64,000 nucleotides of DNA from Lentzea tibetensis (GTDB taxonomy: Bacteria > Actinomycetota > Actinomycetes > Mycobacteriales > Pseudonocardiaceae). The notes under the pieces were generated by a model. That model did no database searches and was not told where the DNA came from. It saw only the letters and a program-made list of their open reading frames with translations. The stretch spans positions 323,719-387,718 of the forward strand of contig NZ_VOBR01000004.1 of NCBI RefSeq assembly GCF_007845675.1, read 5' to 3'. The stretch's first letter is position 1, and each line of letters starts with the position of its first letter. Positions 10,738 through 18,347 of the stretch are shown here, one piece after another. The translations under genes and the position numbers were made by a program.

Positions 10738-11450
10738 CTCAGCAGCGCCTTGGCGTCCTGGCGGAACAGGTCCGGGTCGTCGTTGACGACGAACTCCAGC
10801 AGCGCGTTGCGGTCGATGCCGTCGCGCGCGAGCTCGGTGAGCACCGGGCGCCACATGTCCTTGCGCGCGGCCAGCGGCAGGCGGTCCTTGCCGCCACCGG
10901 GGCCCCACGAGAACACGTGCGCCGTCACGGGTTCCAGCGTGCGCACCTCGTGCACCGCGGAGAACACGTCCTGCCCACCGCGCGGCTGCCAGTACGGCAC
11001 GACGCCCGGAACCTCTTCGAGCAGCTGCACGGTCGAGTCGAGCGTGTCGGTCAGCGTGTTGCGGTGGTACTCCAGCGCGATCTTCGTGCCCATCGCGTCG
11101 GCGTGCTCGACGGCGTGCTGCAACGCCTCGATCACCGGCCCGCGCTCGGCGTCCTCGGAACCCGAGGTGCCCGCCCACACGCGGACGAGCGGCGCGTCCA
11201 GCTCGGCCGCGGTCTCCAGAATCGCCGGTAACTCGGCCCGGTCGGTGACACCGGCGCGGTAGTACGAGCCGTACGCGGCGACCTTCAGCCCGGTGTCCAG
11301 CGCCCTGCGCGCGGCCGCGAAGTCGCCCGGCGGCACGTGCACGTCCGCACCCCACTCGACGGCCTGCAACCCGCACTCCGCGGCCAGCTCGCCGATCTCC
11401 TCGACCGACAGCTGGCGGAAGGTCACCGAGACCAGGCCCGTGATCAGCAT
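10719..11450 (-). CDS. Sugar phosphate isomerase/epimerase (AP endonuclease 2-like TIM barrel)
   Basis: A 243-residue TIM barrel of the xylose-isomerase-like/AP_endonuc_2 family. Signature pieces are AVEWGADVHVPP near the N-terminus and IALEYHRNTLTDT (about 130-142), where Glu and His are expected to bind metal. The ATG overlaps the stop of the LacI gene as ATGCTGA, so the regulator and enzyme are translationally coupled. Together with the divergent PfkB and P-loop kinase genes this forms a small carbohydrate-handling module; its sugar is unknown. Confidence 0.85.
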   Translation of the reverse strand: MLITGLVSVTFRQLSVEEIGELAAECGLQAVEWGADVHVPPGDFAAARRALDTGLKVAAYGSYYRAGVTDRAELPAILETAAELDAPLVRVWAGTSGSEDAERGPVIEALQHAVEHADAMGTKIALEYHRNTLTDTLDSTVQLLEEVPGVVPYWQPRGGQDVFSAVHEVRTLEPVTAHVFSWGPGGGKDRLPLAARKDMWRPVLTELARDGIDRNALLEFVVNDDPDLFRQDAKALLSYIRTS

Positions 11451-12418
11451 CCGCAGGACTGGCGGTGCATCAACGACGGCGAGAGCCGGATCGTCTCCGG
11501 CGGCCGGTCGGGGTCGGCGATGCGGGACAGCAGCAGTCGCACGGCGGTGCGGCCGATCTCCTCGACGGGCTGCGCCAGCGTCGTCAGCGGCGGGTCGATC
11601 AGCGTCGCCCACTCCACCTCGTCGTACGCGACGACCGCGAGGTCGTGGCCGAGTTTCAGGCCGCGCGCCCGCGCCTCGTGCAGCATGCCGACCGTCACGA
11701 GGTGATCAGCGGCGACGACTGCGGTCGCGGGTTCTTCGAGGTCGAGCAGAGGCGCCAGCCAGCCGTTGCTGGACACCAGCGCCTCGTCCCACTTGAGTCC
11801 GGCGCGGCCGAGTCCGAGCCGGTAGCCGAGGATGCGCTCCTCGGTCGTCGCGACACCGGCCTTGCCGCAGACGATGCCGATCCGCCGGTGGCCCAGCTCG
11901 GCGAGGTGTCTGACGAGCGACGACGTCGCCTGCACGTTCTCCGGGCCGACCTGGTCGATGTCCTTCGCGACGGTGAGTCGGTCGACCAGCACGGTCGGGA
12001 TGCCGAGCCGCTTCAGCTCCGGCAGCACCACGCCGCTGGCGCCCGCGGACGGGGTGAGCAGCAGCCCGTCGACGCGGCGGCCTCTGAGCTTGCGGACGGC
12101 CGCCTGCTCGGACTCCGGTGTGTCACGGGTGTCCATGAGCACGAGCGTGTACCCGTTGAGGGTCGCCTCGCTCTCGATGGCCGCGATCAGCTCGGCGAAG
12201 TACGGGTGCGACACGAGTGAAACGGCGAGCCCCAACGACTTGGTGCCGCCCATGACCAGCGATCTCGCGATGGCGTCGCCCGTGTACCCGGTCTCGTCGA
12301 TCGCCTTCTGGACCCGGTCGCGCGTGTCCAGCGCGACCGATCTGGTCTCGTTGATCACGTGTGACACCGTGGTGATGGAGACCCCCGCGAGAGCCGCGAC
12401 ATCCCGCATGGTGACCAT
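11444..12418 (-). CDS. LacI-family transcriptional regulator
   Basis: A 324-residue repressor-type protein with the N-terminal HTH MRDVAALAGVSITTVSHVIN (starting at residue 4), hinge, and a periplasmic-binding-protein-like sugar sensor domain ending VRLLLSRIADPDRPPE. It is divergent from the PfkB kinase gene across only 33 bp and co-transcribed with the isomerase. The usual reading is autoregulation plus local control of both arms, relieved by the module's sugar or sugar phosphate. An alternative start is the ATG three codons downstream (12409). Confidence 0.94.
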   Translation of the reverse strand: MVTMRDVAALAGVSITTVSHVINETRSVALDTRDRVQKAIDETGYTGDAIARSLVMGGTKSLGLAVSLVSHPYFAELIAAIESEATLNGYTLVLMDTRDTPESEQAAVRKLRGRRVDGLLLTPSAGASGVVLPELKRLGIPTVLVDRLTVAKDIDQVGPENVQATSSLVRHLAELGHRRIGIVCGKAGVATTEERILGYRLGLGRAGLKWDEALVSSNGWLAPLLDLEEPATAVVAADHLVTVGMLHEARARGLKLGHDLAVVAYDEVEWATLIDPPLTTLAQPVEEIGRTAVRLLLSRIADPDRPPETIRLSPSLMHRQSCGC

Positions 12419-12451
12419 GCGCGGGACCTTACCCGTTTGGAGGATCGCCAG

Positions 12452-13303
12452 ATGGCTGCCGTGCTGTGTGTCGGGCTGGCAACTCTGGACGTCGTCCAGA
12501 CGGTCGCGGACTTCCCCGCTCCCGGCCGGAAGGTGCAGTCGTCGTCGGTGTCCTACGCGCCCGGCGGACCGGCCGCCAACGCGGCGCGCACCGTGGCGGC
12601 CCTCGGCGGGTCGGCGACGCTGCTGACCGCGCTCGGCGACGACCCGCTCGCGGGGGCGGTCGTGTCGGCACTCGCACCCGTCGACGTGCGTGCTGTGACG
12701 GGTATCACCCCGGTGAGCATGGTGGTCGTGCGGGAGTCGGACGGCGAGCGCGTCGTCGTGTCCCACAACGCCGGTTCCCATGAGGCGCATGTGGACGATT
12801 CGGACGCTCTGGTGGCGCGCGCGGACGTCGTGCTGGTCGACGGCCACCACCCTGCGCTGGCGCTTTCCGCTGCTTTGTCCGCAAAACGGTGCGGTCTGAC
12901 TGTGGTGTTGGACGCCGGGAGCTGGAAACCTGTCCTCGATCACCTGTTGCCGCTGGTGGACGTGGCTGCCTGCTCGTCGAACTTCGAACGTTCGGAGGAC
13001 GAGCTGCACGCCCGCGGCGTGCCGCTGGTGATCAGGACCCACGGCTCCGCCCCGGTCACCTGGTCGCGTTCCGGCGTGACGGGTGCCGTGCCGGTCCCGT
13101 CGGTCGACGTGAAGGACACGAACGGCGCAGGCGACGTCTGGCACGGCGCCTACGCGCTCGAACTGGCCCGCGGAACGGACCCGGTCGCGGCGATCGGGCC
13201 TGCGTCCGCTGCCGCGGCGGTTCGGGTCGGCAGTGCGGTCGGGGACTGGGTTAGGGAGCTGGCACGGTGGCAGGACAGCAGGTCAGGTTCGACGAGCTGC
13301 TAG
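12452..13303 (+). CDS. PfkB-family carbohydrate kinase
   Basis: A 283-residue ribokinase-fold kinase with the N-terminal glycine motif APGGPAANAARTVAALGG (about 35-52) and the C-terminal PfkB signature DTNGAGDVWHGAY (about 227-239) containing the catalytic aspartate. It phosphorylates a sugar with ATP; the sugar is unknown. ATG 12452 has GGAGG eight bases upstream; an in-frame TTG at 12437 is a poorer start. It is divergent from lacI-isomerase and overlaps the next kinase by 37 bp. Confidence 0.9.
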   Translation: MAAVLCVGLATLDVVQTVADFPAPGRKVQSSSVSYAPGGPAANAARTVAALGGSATLLTALGDDPLAGAVVSALAPVDVRAVTGITPVSMVVVRESDGERVVVSHNAGSHEAHVDDSDALVARADVVLVDGHHPALALSAALSAKRCGLTVVLDAGSWKPVLDHLLPLVDVAACSSNFERSEDELHARGVPLVIRTHGSAPVTWSRSGVTGAVPVPSVDVKDTNGAGDVWHGAYALELARGTDPVAAIGPASAAAAVRVGSAVGDWVRELARWQDSRSGSTSC

Positions 13304-13902
13304 GCCGGGCACGCGCATTGGCGGTGTCCGGTGAACGCAAGATCCTCGGCATCGGCGGAGCCCCCGGCTCCGGCAAGTCCACACTCGCGCGCCGTCTCGT
13401 CGAGGCGCTCGACGGCTCGGCGGTGCTCGTCGAGATGGACGGCTTCCACCTCGCGCAGCGCGAGCTGGAGCGGTTGAGGCTGGTGGAGCGCAAGGGCGCG
13501 CCCGACACGTTCGACATCCCCGGCTACGTCGACCTGCTCGCCAGGTTGAAGGCCGCAGGCCCCGACCTGATCTACGCGCCGGAGTTCCGCCGCGAGATCG
13601 AGGAACCCATCGCGGGTGCGGTACCCGTGCCGCCGGAGATCCCGCTCGTCGTGACCGAGGGCAACTACCTGCTGCTCAACTACGACAAGTGGAAGCGCGT
13701 CCGGATGATCCTGGACGAGGCGTGGTTCCTGTTCATCGACGAGGACGTGCGGGTGCAGCGGCTGATCGACCGGCACCTGCGGTACGGGCGGACGCTGTCC
13801 GAGGCCGAGGAGCGGGTGCTGCACGGCACCGACCACGTGAACGCGCTGATGGTCAACTCGTCGAAGGGCTCGGCGGACCTGCTGATCACCGAGGTGCTCT
13901 AG
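13267..13902 (+). CDS. P-loop nucleoside/nucleotide kinase family protein (uridine kinase/PanK-like fold)
   Basis: A 211-residue P-loop kinase with Walker A GGAPGSGKST (about 29-38), EMDGFHLAQ (about 57-65) as the Walker-B/acceptor loop and RYGRTLSEAEE as lid. This is the phosphoribulokinase/uridine-kinase superfamily form often found in sugar-utilisation clusters and annotated as a fructose-type kinase; the substrate is uncertain. The GTG start sits inside the PfkB gene (37-bp overlap), so the two kinases are translated together and may act on the same pathway. The 3' end overlaps the lipoprotein gene by 4 bp. Confidence 0.86.
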   Translation: MAGQQVRFDELLGRARALAVSGERKILGIGGAPGSGKSTLARRLVEALDGSAVLVEMDGFHLAQRELERLRLVERKGAPDTFDIPGYVDLLARLKAAGPDLIYAPEFRREIEEPIAGAVPVPPEIPLVVTEGNYLLLNYDKWKRVRMILDEAWFLFIDEDVRVQRLIDRHLRYGRTLSEAEERVLHGTDHVNALMVNSSKGSADLLITEVL

Positions 13903-14369
13903 GAGTACCGAAAAGACACGTACTTGGTGATGTCGCCCCAGGTGATCGTCACCTGGTTCTGCCCTTTTTTCGTGTGGTGCATCGTGAACAACAGAGCGGG
14001 CCACGCGGTGTCGGGCTCGACCTGAACGGTGCTGTCGCACGTGTTCACGAACGCGTCGCCCGTGCACTGCCAGCCCTCGCCCCCGACCACGATGTCGCCC
14101 TGGCCGTCGGGGTACTCGCTCTTGAACGTGACGTGGGCCTTGTCCTGCCGTGCGGAGGTCGTGTTGCCGAGCTTCAGCCGGAACGCGATGGGCTGCTCGT
14201 CGTAGACGAACCCCATGTGCGTGTCGTCGGACCACAACCGCCGCGCGTCCGGCACGTCGGTGTCGAGCGAGAACTTCTCCACGGGGTTCTTCGGGGTGGC
14301 CGCGGGCGCGCTGCCACACGCGGTGAGCAGTAAGGCGAGCATCGCTGCCAGTGGCGCCTGAGGACGCAT
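13899..14369 (-). CDS. Predicted lipoprotein, paralogue of the next gene
   Basis: A 156-residue exported protein. The signal peptide MRPQAPLAAMLALLLTAC ends in a lipobox with Cys18. The mature part has PVEKFSL, D.HMGFVY..QPI.FRLKLGN and ends VTITWGDITKYVSFRYS. The same blocks recur in the upstream neighbour, so the two are tandem duplicates. Two cysteines (C...C around WQC...NTC) may form a disulfide. Function is unknown; it probably sits on the outer face of the membrane. GTG 14378 is an alternative start. Confidence 0.82.
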   Translation of the reverse strand: MRPQAPLAAMLALLLTACGSAPAATPKNPVEKFSLDTDVPDARRLWSDDTHMGFVYDEQPIAFRLKLGNTTSARQDKAHVTFKSEYPDGQGDIVVGGEGWQCTGDAFVNTCDSTVQVEPDTAWPALLFTMHHTKKGQNQVTITWGDITKYVSFRYS

Positions 14370-14427
14370 GCCGGCCACCGTACGGCGTTCCGCGTTGGCT
14401 CCGTGTTGTGCCTGGGAGTGCGCCGGG

Positions 14428-14970
14428 TCAGGTGCTGGTGTCGTAGCGGAACATCACGGATCGCGTGAGGTCGCCCCACGTGATGGTGACCTCGGTCTGC
14501 CCGCCCTTGGTGTGGCTCATGGTGAACGGCAGCGCGGGCCAGATCCCGCCGGGCTCGACGAATCGCGTGCTCGTGCAGGTGATCTCGGTGTCGCCAGCGC
14601 ACGTCCAGCCGTCACCGTCGACGTTCAGGTCGCCCTCGCCGTCGAGGTTCTCCACGGCGAACTTGATCTCGGTCCGCTCCTGCTGGACGTCGGTGTTGTT
14701 GCCGAGCGTCAGGATCATGTCGATGCTCTGCTGCCGGTAGACGAACCCGATGTGCTCGTCGTCGGTCTTCCACTCCCGCACGCCCTTGGCGGACGTCTCG
14801 AGCACGAACGGTTCCACGGGTTCCCTCGACTGAGGTGGCGCGGCAGCGGGCGTGCTCGTGCACGCCGCGACCAGAGCAGATGTGGCCAGTGCGACCAGTG
14901 CGACGACTAGACGTCCACCATGTCGTCGACCGGCTTGTGCATCTCCTGCCGGTAGCGCCAGATGCCCCAC
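14428..14970 (-). CDS. Predicted lipoprotein, second paralogue (start uncertain)
   Basis: The mature region, from the lipobox LVAAC, contains PVEPFVL, HIGFVYRQQSIDMILTLGN and VTITWGDLTRSVMFRYDTST, the same blocks as the downstream paralogue. The start is a problem: between the DedA stop and the lipobox there is no in-frame ATG or GTG. The first in-frame GTG, at 14970, lies 64 bp inside the DedA gene and gives a 37-residue leader with RRHGGR before the hydrophobic core. A CTG start nearer the core is the alternative. The reading frame itself is well supported by the paralogy. Confidence 0.72.
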   Translation of the reverse strand: MGHLALPAGDAQAGRRHGGRLVVALVALATSALVAACTSTPAAAPPQSREPVEPFVLETSAKGVREWKTDDEHIGFVYRQQSIDMILTLGNNTDVQQERTEIKFAVENLDGEGDLNVDGDGWTCAGDTEITCTSTRFVEPGGIWPALPFTMSHTKGGQTEVTITWGDLTRSVMFRYDTST

Positions 14971-15545
14971 CCGGTACCTCCGACGAAGAACGCGACGCTG
15001 ACGACGACCGCGGCCGTCTCCAGCCACGGGATGGACGTGAGCAACCCTGCCGCGTAGTACCCGGCGAGCACCAGTGTTGGCACCCAGGCGAGTGCACCGA
15101 TCGTGGTGGCCGCGGTGAACCGCTTGACGTCCATGCGCGCCGCGCCGGCGATCATCGGGGCGAGCGTGCGCACCCACGGCAGCCAGCGCGCCAGCACGAC
15201 GGCCCAGAAGCCGCGGCGGTCGAGGAAGTCGCGGGCCTTGTTCAGGTTCCGCCGGTTCAGCACCTTGCCGCCACGCCGCGCGAGCAGCCGCGTGCCGGTG
15301 TGCCTGCCGACGTAGTACCCGACCCAGTTGCCCACGACGGCGACGACCATGGCCGCGCCCGACAGACCCCACGCGCTGAGCTCGTTGCCGTGCTGCGCCA
15401 GCACGACCCCGGCCGCGAACAGCAGCGAGTCACCCGGCAGGAACAGGCCGAAGATGAATGCGCACTCGAAGAAGACGAAGCTCAGCACGATGAGCCACAC
15501 GGCCACCGGGCCTGCGGTCTCGAGCGAGGCAAAAGCGTGCGCCAC
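14907..15545 (-). CDS. DedA-family membrane protein
   Basis: A 212-residue polytopic protein of the DedA/SNARE-associated family. Recognisable blocks are the re-entrant FLPGDSLLFAAG (about 42-53) and RFVPxxR-like RWLPWVRTLAPMIAGAARMD, plus four to five hydrophobic helices. Family members act in lipid carrier (undecaprenyl-phosphate) recycling and membrane homeostasis. The GTG at 15545 is chosen because it opens just before the first helix; the frame further upstream is Arg/Pro-rich and atypical. A second DedA gene is at 19550. The lipoprotein gene downstream overlaps its 3' end. Confidence 0.9.
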   Translation of the reverse strand: MAHAFASLETAGPVAVWLIVLSFVFFECAFIFGLFLPGDSLLFAAGVVLAQHGNELSAWGLSGAAMVVAVVGNWVGYYVGRHTGTRLLARRGGKVLNRRNLNKARDFLDRRGFWAVVLARWLPWVRTLAPMIAGAARMDVKRFTAATTIGALAWVPTLVLAGYYAAGLLTSIPWLETAAVVVSVAFFVGGTGWGIWRYRQEMHKPVDDMVDV

Positions 15546-15592
15546 GGGTCGCAGCCTACGTCGAACTGCTGGCCCAGGTCGGCGACATGGAC

Positions 15593-15844
15593 CTAACGAG
15601 CCGACGAATACTGGATTGAGCACACACAGTCACCACGTGAACCGCCCTCGTCGACTCGCCACACCATCACCACCCAGGTACCCCGTTGATCGTGGAGGTA
15701 CTCGGCCGCGCAGGCCGTCGTGTACTCGACCTTCCACTCCTGGCCGACGTTGATGTACCAGCCGTGGTCGAACACCTCTTCCGAGTGAACGAGTTCATGG
15801 CCGCGCCTGTACTCGATGCGGTGCCGGTAGTCGTGAAGTGCCAT
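15593..15844 (-). CDS. Small hypothetical protein divergent from XRE regulator
   Basis: An 83-residue predicted soluble protein, MALHDYRHRIEYRRGHELVH at the start, with a central FDHGWYINVGQEWKVEY and two C-terminal cysteines (CVC). I do not recognise a family. It reads as a compact folded domain with balanced charge and normal codon use, and it stands divergently from an XRE/DUF397 pair across a 100-bp region holding a perfect palindrome. A longer start at 15874 would run into that palindrome, so ATG 15844 is preferred. Confidence 0.55.
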   Translation of the reverse strand: MALHDYRHRIEYRRGHELVHSEEVFDHGWYINVGQEWKVEYTTACAAEYLHDQRGTWVVMVWRVDEGGSRGDCVCSIQYSSAR

Positions 15845-15872
15845 TTCTCTGATGGTGCGGATGGCGACGATC

Positions 15873-15903
15873 AAGTGACGACGTCACTTTGTCGGTGTCA
15901 CTT
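15873..15903. promoter_or_regulatory. Palindromic operator candidate in XRE divergent promoter
   Basis: AAGTGACGACGTCACTT (15873-15889) is a perfect palindrome with 8-bp arms around a central A. The half-site GTCACTT occurs again at 15897-15903, 14 bp further on. Both lie between the divergent starts of the small 83-residue gene and the XRE regulator, the expected place for an autoregulatory operator. Binding by the neighbouring XRE protein is inferred. Confidence 0.6.
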
Positions 15904-15947
15904 GTCATGCTGTGTGACTGGGCAGCTACAAAGGGGAGGCGGTCAGG

Positions 15948-16784
15948 GTGGGTGTGGACGACAGCCCTGCCTACTACCGGAAGGCGCTCGGACGGCAGCT
16001 TCGACGCTTGCGGCGAGCGGCCGGATATTCGGTGGAGGCGGCGCACCGGCAGTTGGAGCTGTCGGACACCACCTTGCATCGGATGGAACTGGGCAAAACC
16101 AAGGTCACCATCCACACCGCGAAGTCGATGCTCGATCTGTACGGGGTCGGAGCCGATGAGTGGGAACCCATCCTCGAGTTGGTTCGCATTGCCAACAGGA
16201 AAGGGTGGTGGGCGCGATTCGGTCTGACGAACAAGCATCACACCGCGCTCGAAACCGCTGCCTCAGTGATCTGGGCCTTCTGTTTCGGCTACCTCCACGG
16301 GCTCCTCCAGACCGAGGCCTACATGCGTGCGGTCTTCCACACGAGCATCTCGCCCCGCACCGAAAGCCAAGTCGCCAATCAGGTCGAGATCCGCAAGATC
16401 CGCCAGCGGCGGCTCGCCGACCCCGACGACTCGCTGGAACTGGTGGCTGTGATTGACGAGAGCGCACTGCGCAGACTTGTCGGCGGCCGCGATGTCATGC
16501 GTGCCCAGCTCCAGCACCTGCTCGACCAATCCGAAGCGTCCATTCAGGTGCTGCCCGCCGAGGTCGGCGCGCACCTCGGCTTCTTCGGATCCTTCTCCGT
16601 ACTGGAGTTCCCCGACCCGGAGGAGCCTGCCATCGGCTACTACGAGCACATCACCGGTCCGACCTTCGTGAACCGCGCCGCCGACGTCGACACTTGTAAG
16701 CTCACCTTTGGGTATCTGAGGTCGATCGCATTGAGCATGGCGGACTCGCGGGTCCTGATCGAGCAGATCATGGCGGAGCTTTAG
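15948..16784 (+). CDS. XRE-family regulator with DUF5753
   Basis: A 278-residue protein with an N-terminal helix-turn-helix (about 10-70; LGRQLRRLRRAAGYSVEAAHRQLELSDTT region) and the C-terminal DUF5753 domain (from about 95) typical of the large Streptomyces WhiJ-like family. The invariant W/F-rich segment IWAFCFGYLHGLLQTEAYMRA marks the domain start. These regulators are normally paired with a DUF397 gene, which follows here 8 bp downstream. They control development or antibiotic-related genes, or act as modules of unknown output. The GTG start suits the usual N-terminus. Confidence 0.93.
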   Translation: MGVDDSPAYYRKALGRQLRRLRRAAGYSVEAAHRQLELSDTTLHRMELGKTKVTIHTAKSMLDLYGVGADEWEPILELVRIANRKGWWARFGLTNKHHTALETAASVIWAFCFGYLHGLLQTEAYMRAVFHTSISPRTESQVANQVEIRKIRQRRLADPDDSLELVAVIDESALRRLVGGRDVMRAQLQHLLDQSEASIQVLPAEVGAHLGFFGSFSVLEFPDPEEPAIGYYEHITGPTFVNRAADVDTCKLTFGYLRSIALSMADSRVLIEQIMAEL

Positions 16785-16792
16785 GAGGTCGT

Positions 16793-16981
16793 GTGAGCCG
16801 GTGGCGCAAGAGCAGCCGCAGTGGTGCGACCGACAACTCGGAGTGCGTGGAGATCGACTTCACGGGCCCGACCGCGGTACTCCGCGACTCCAAGAACCCA
16901 GCCGAGACGATCTTCTTCTCCGGCAGCAGCTTCCGCGCTTTCGTGGGGCTAGCGTGTCGGTATGGAGACGCTGCTCGCTGA
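16793..16981 (+). CDS. DUF397-domain protein
   Basis: A 62-residue protein with the DUF397 hallmark: WRKSSRSGATDNSECVEI at the start, then VLRDSKNPAETIFFSGSSFRAFVGLA. AGGAGG lies 5 bp before the GTG. DUF397 proteins are partners of the preceding XRE/DUF5753 regulator and are thought to modulate it. The 3' end overlaps the FAD oxidase gene by 20 bp, an unusual link between a regulatory pair and an enzyme gene. Confidence 0.92.
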   Translation: MSRWRKSSRSGATDNSECVEIDFTGPTAVLRDSKNPAETIFFSGSSFRAFVGLACRYGDAAR

Positions 16982-18347
16982 ACTTCGCGCTGCCGTAGGA
17001 GACACGGGCGTCCTGACGGACACCGACGTCACCGCGAGCTACCAGCGCGACATGATGCCGCTGGCCCCGCACGGCACCCCGCTCGCCGTCGTCTTCCCGA
17101 CGAACACCGAGCAGGTCCAGGCGGTGGTCCGAGCATGCGCCAAAGCCAAGACACCGATCGTCCCCCGAGGCGCGGGCAGCGGCCTGAGCGGCGCCGCGAA
17201 CGCCATCGACGGCTGCGTCGTCCTGGTCATGACGAAGATGAACGACATCATCGAGGTCGACGCGGACAACCGGCTGGCGGTCGTCGAACCGGGCGTGATC
17301 AACCTCGACCTGCGCGACGCGGTTGAGAAGCACGGGCTGTTCTACCCGCCGGACCCGTCGAGCTACGACTGGTGCACGATCGGCGGCAACCTCTCCACCA
17401 ACGCGGGTGGCCTGTGCTGCGTGAAGTACGGCGTCACCACGGACTCCGTGCTGGGGATCGAGGTCGTGCTGGCCGACGGCGAGCTGCTGAAGACCGGGCG
17501 CCGCACCGTGAAGGGCGTCGCGGGGTACGACCTGACCAAGCTGTTCATCGGCAGCGAGGGCACCCTGGGCGTGATCACCAAGGCCACGCTCGCCCTGCGG
17601 CCGTTGCCGCAGGCGCCGAGCACTCTCGTCGCGGCTTTTCCGACGACCGCGCAGGCAGGTGCCGCGGTCAGCCGGATCATCAAGGAGGGCCTCGTGCCGT
17701 CCCTGATGGAGATCATGGACCGCAGCTCCATCGAGGCAGTCGAGCGCTACCTCAAGACCGAGCTGGGCGCGGGTCCCGGCTGCGCGGCGCTGCTGATCTG
17801 CCAGTCGGACGCGGGGGCCGAGGCGGCGCAGCGGGAGCTCAACAAGATCGACACCGTCTGCCACGACGCGGGTGCCGACCTGGTCTACGCGACGCACGAC
17901 CTGAGCGAGGGGCGTGACCTGCTCACCGCGCGCCGGGCGGTGCTCACCGCGCTCGAGGTCTACGGCTCGTGGCTCACCGACGACGTGTGCGTGCCGCGCA
18001 CCCGGATCGCCGAGCTGATCCAGGGCTGCGAGGACATCAGCCGGGAGGTCGGGCTGCGCATCGCCGTCGTCGGCCACGCGGGCGACGGCAACATGCACCC
18101 GACGATCGTCTACGACCCCACGAGCCCTGACGAGTTCGCCCGCGCGCGCAAGGCGTTCGACGACATCCTCGCCGTCGGGCTCGCGCTCGGCGGCACGGTC
18201 ACCGGCGAGCACGGGGTCGGGAAGATCAAGCGGGACTGGCTGGCGCAGGAGATCGGGCCGATCGGTCTCCGGGTCCACCGCGACATCAAGCGCGCGCTGG
18301 ACCCGGAGAACCTGTTCAACCCCGGCTCGATGTTCAGCGCGACATAG
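16962..18347 (+). CDS. FAD-linked oxidase, GlcD/D-lactate dehydrogenase type
   Basis: A 461-residue flavoenzyme of the VAO/PCMH family. The FAD-binding domain holds PTNTEQVQAVVRAC and PRGAGSGLSGAANAIDG (about 67-83), with GGNLSTNAGGLCCVKYG (about 138-154). The C-terminal cap ends GTVTGEHGVGKIKRDWL, where His and acidic residues support hydroxyacid oxidation. Glycolate or D-lactate is the likely substrate. It is a single-subunit form; no GlcE/GlcF genes are adjacent. It overlaps the DUF397 gene at its start and the chitinase gene (convergent, 14 bp) at its end. Confidence 0.92.
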   Translation: METLLAELRAAVGDTGVLTDTDVTASYQRDMMPLAPHGTPLAVVFPTNTEQVQAVVRACAKAKTPIVPRGAGSGLSGAANAIDGCVVLVMTKMNDIIEVDADNRLAVVEPGVINLDLRDAVEKHGLFYPPDPSSYDWCTIGGNLSTNAGGLCCVKYGVTTDSVLGIEVVLADGELLKTGRRTVKGVAGYDLTKLFIGSEGTLGVITKATLALRPLPQAPSTLVAAFPTTAQAGAAVSRIIKEGLVPSLMEIMDRSSIEAVERYLKTELGAGPGCAALLICQSDAGAEAAQRELNKIDTVCHDAGADLVYATHDLSEGRDLLTARRAVLTALEVYGSWLTDDVCVPRTRIAELIQGCEDISREVGLRIAVVGHAGDGNMHPTIVYDPTSPDEFARARKAFDDILAVGLALGGTVTGEHGVGKIKRDWLAQEIGPIGLRVHRDIKRALDPENLFNPGSMFSAT

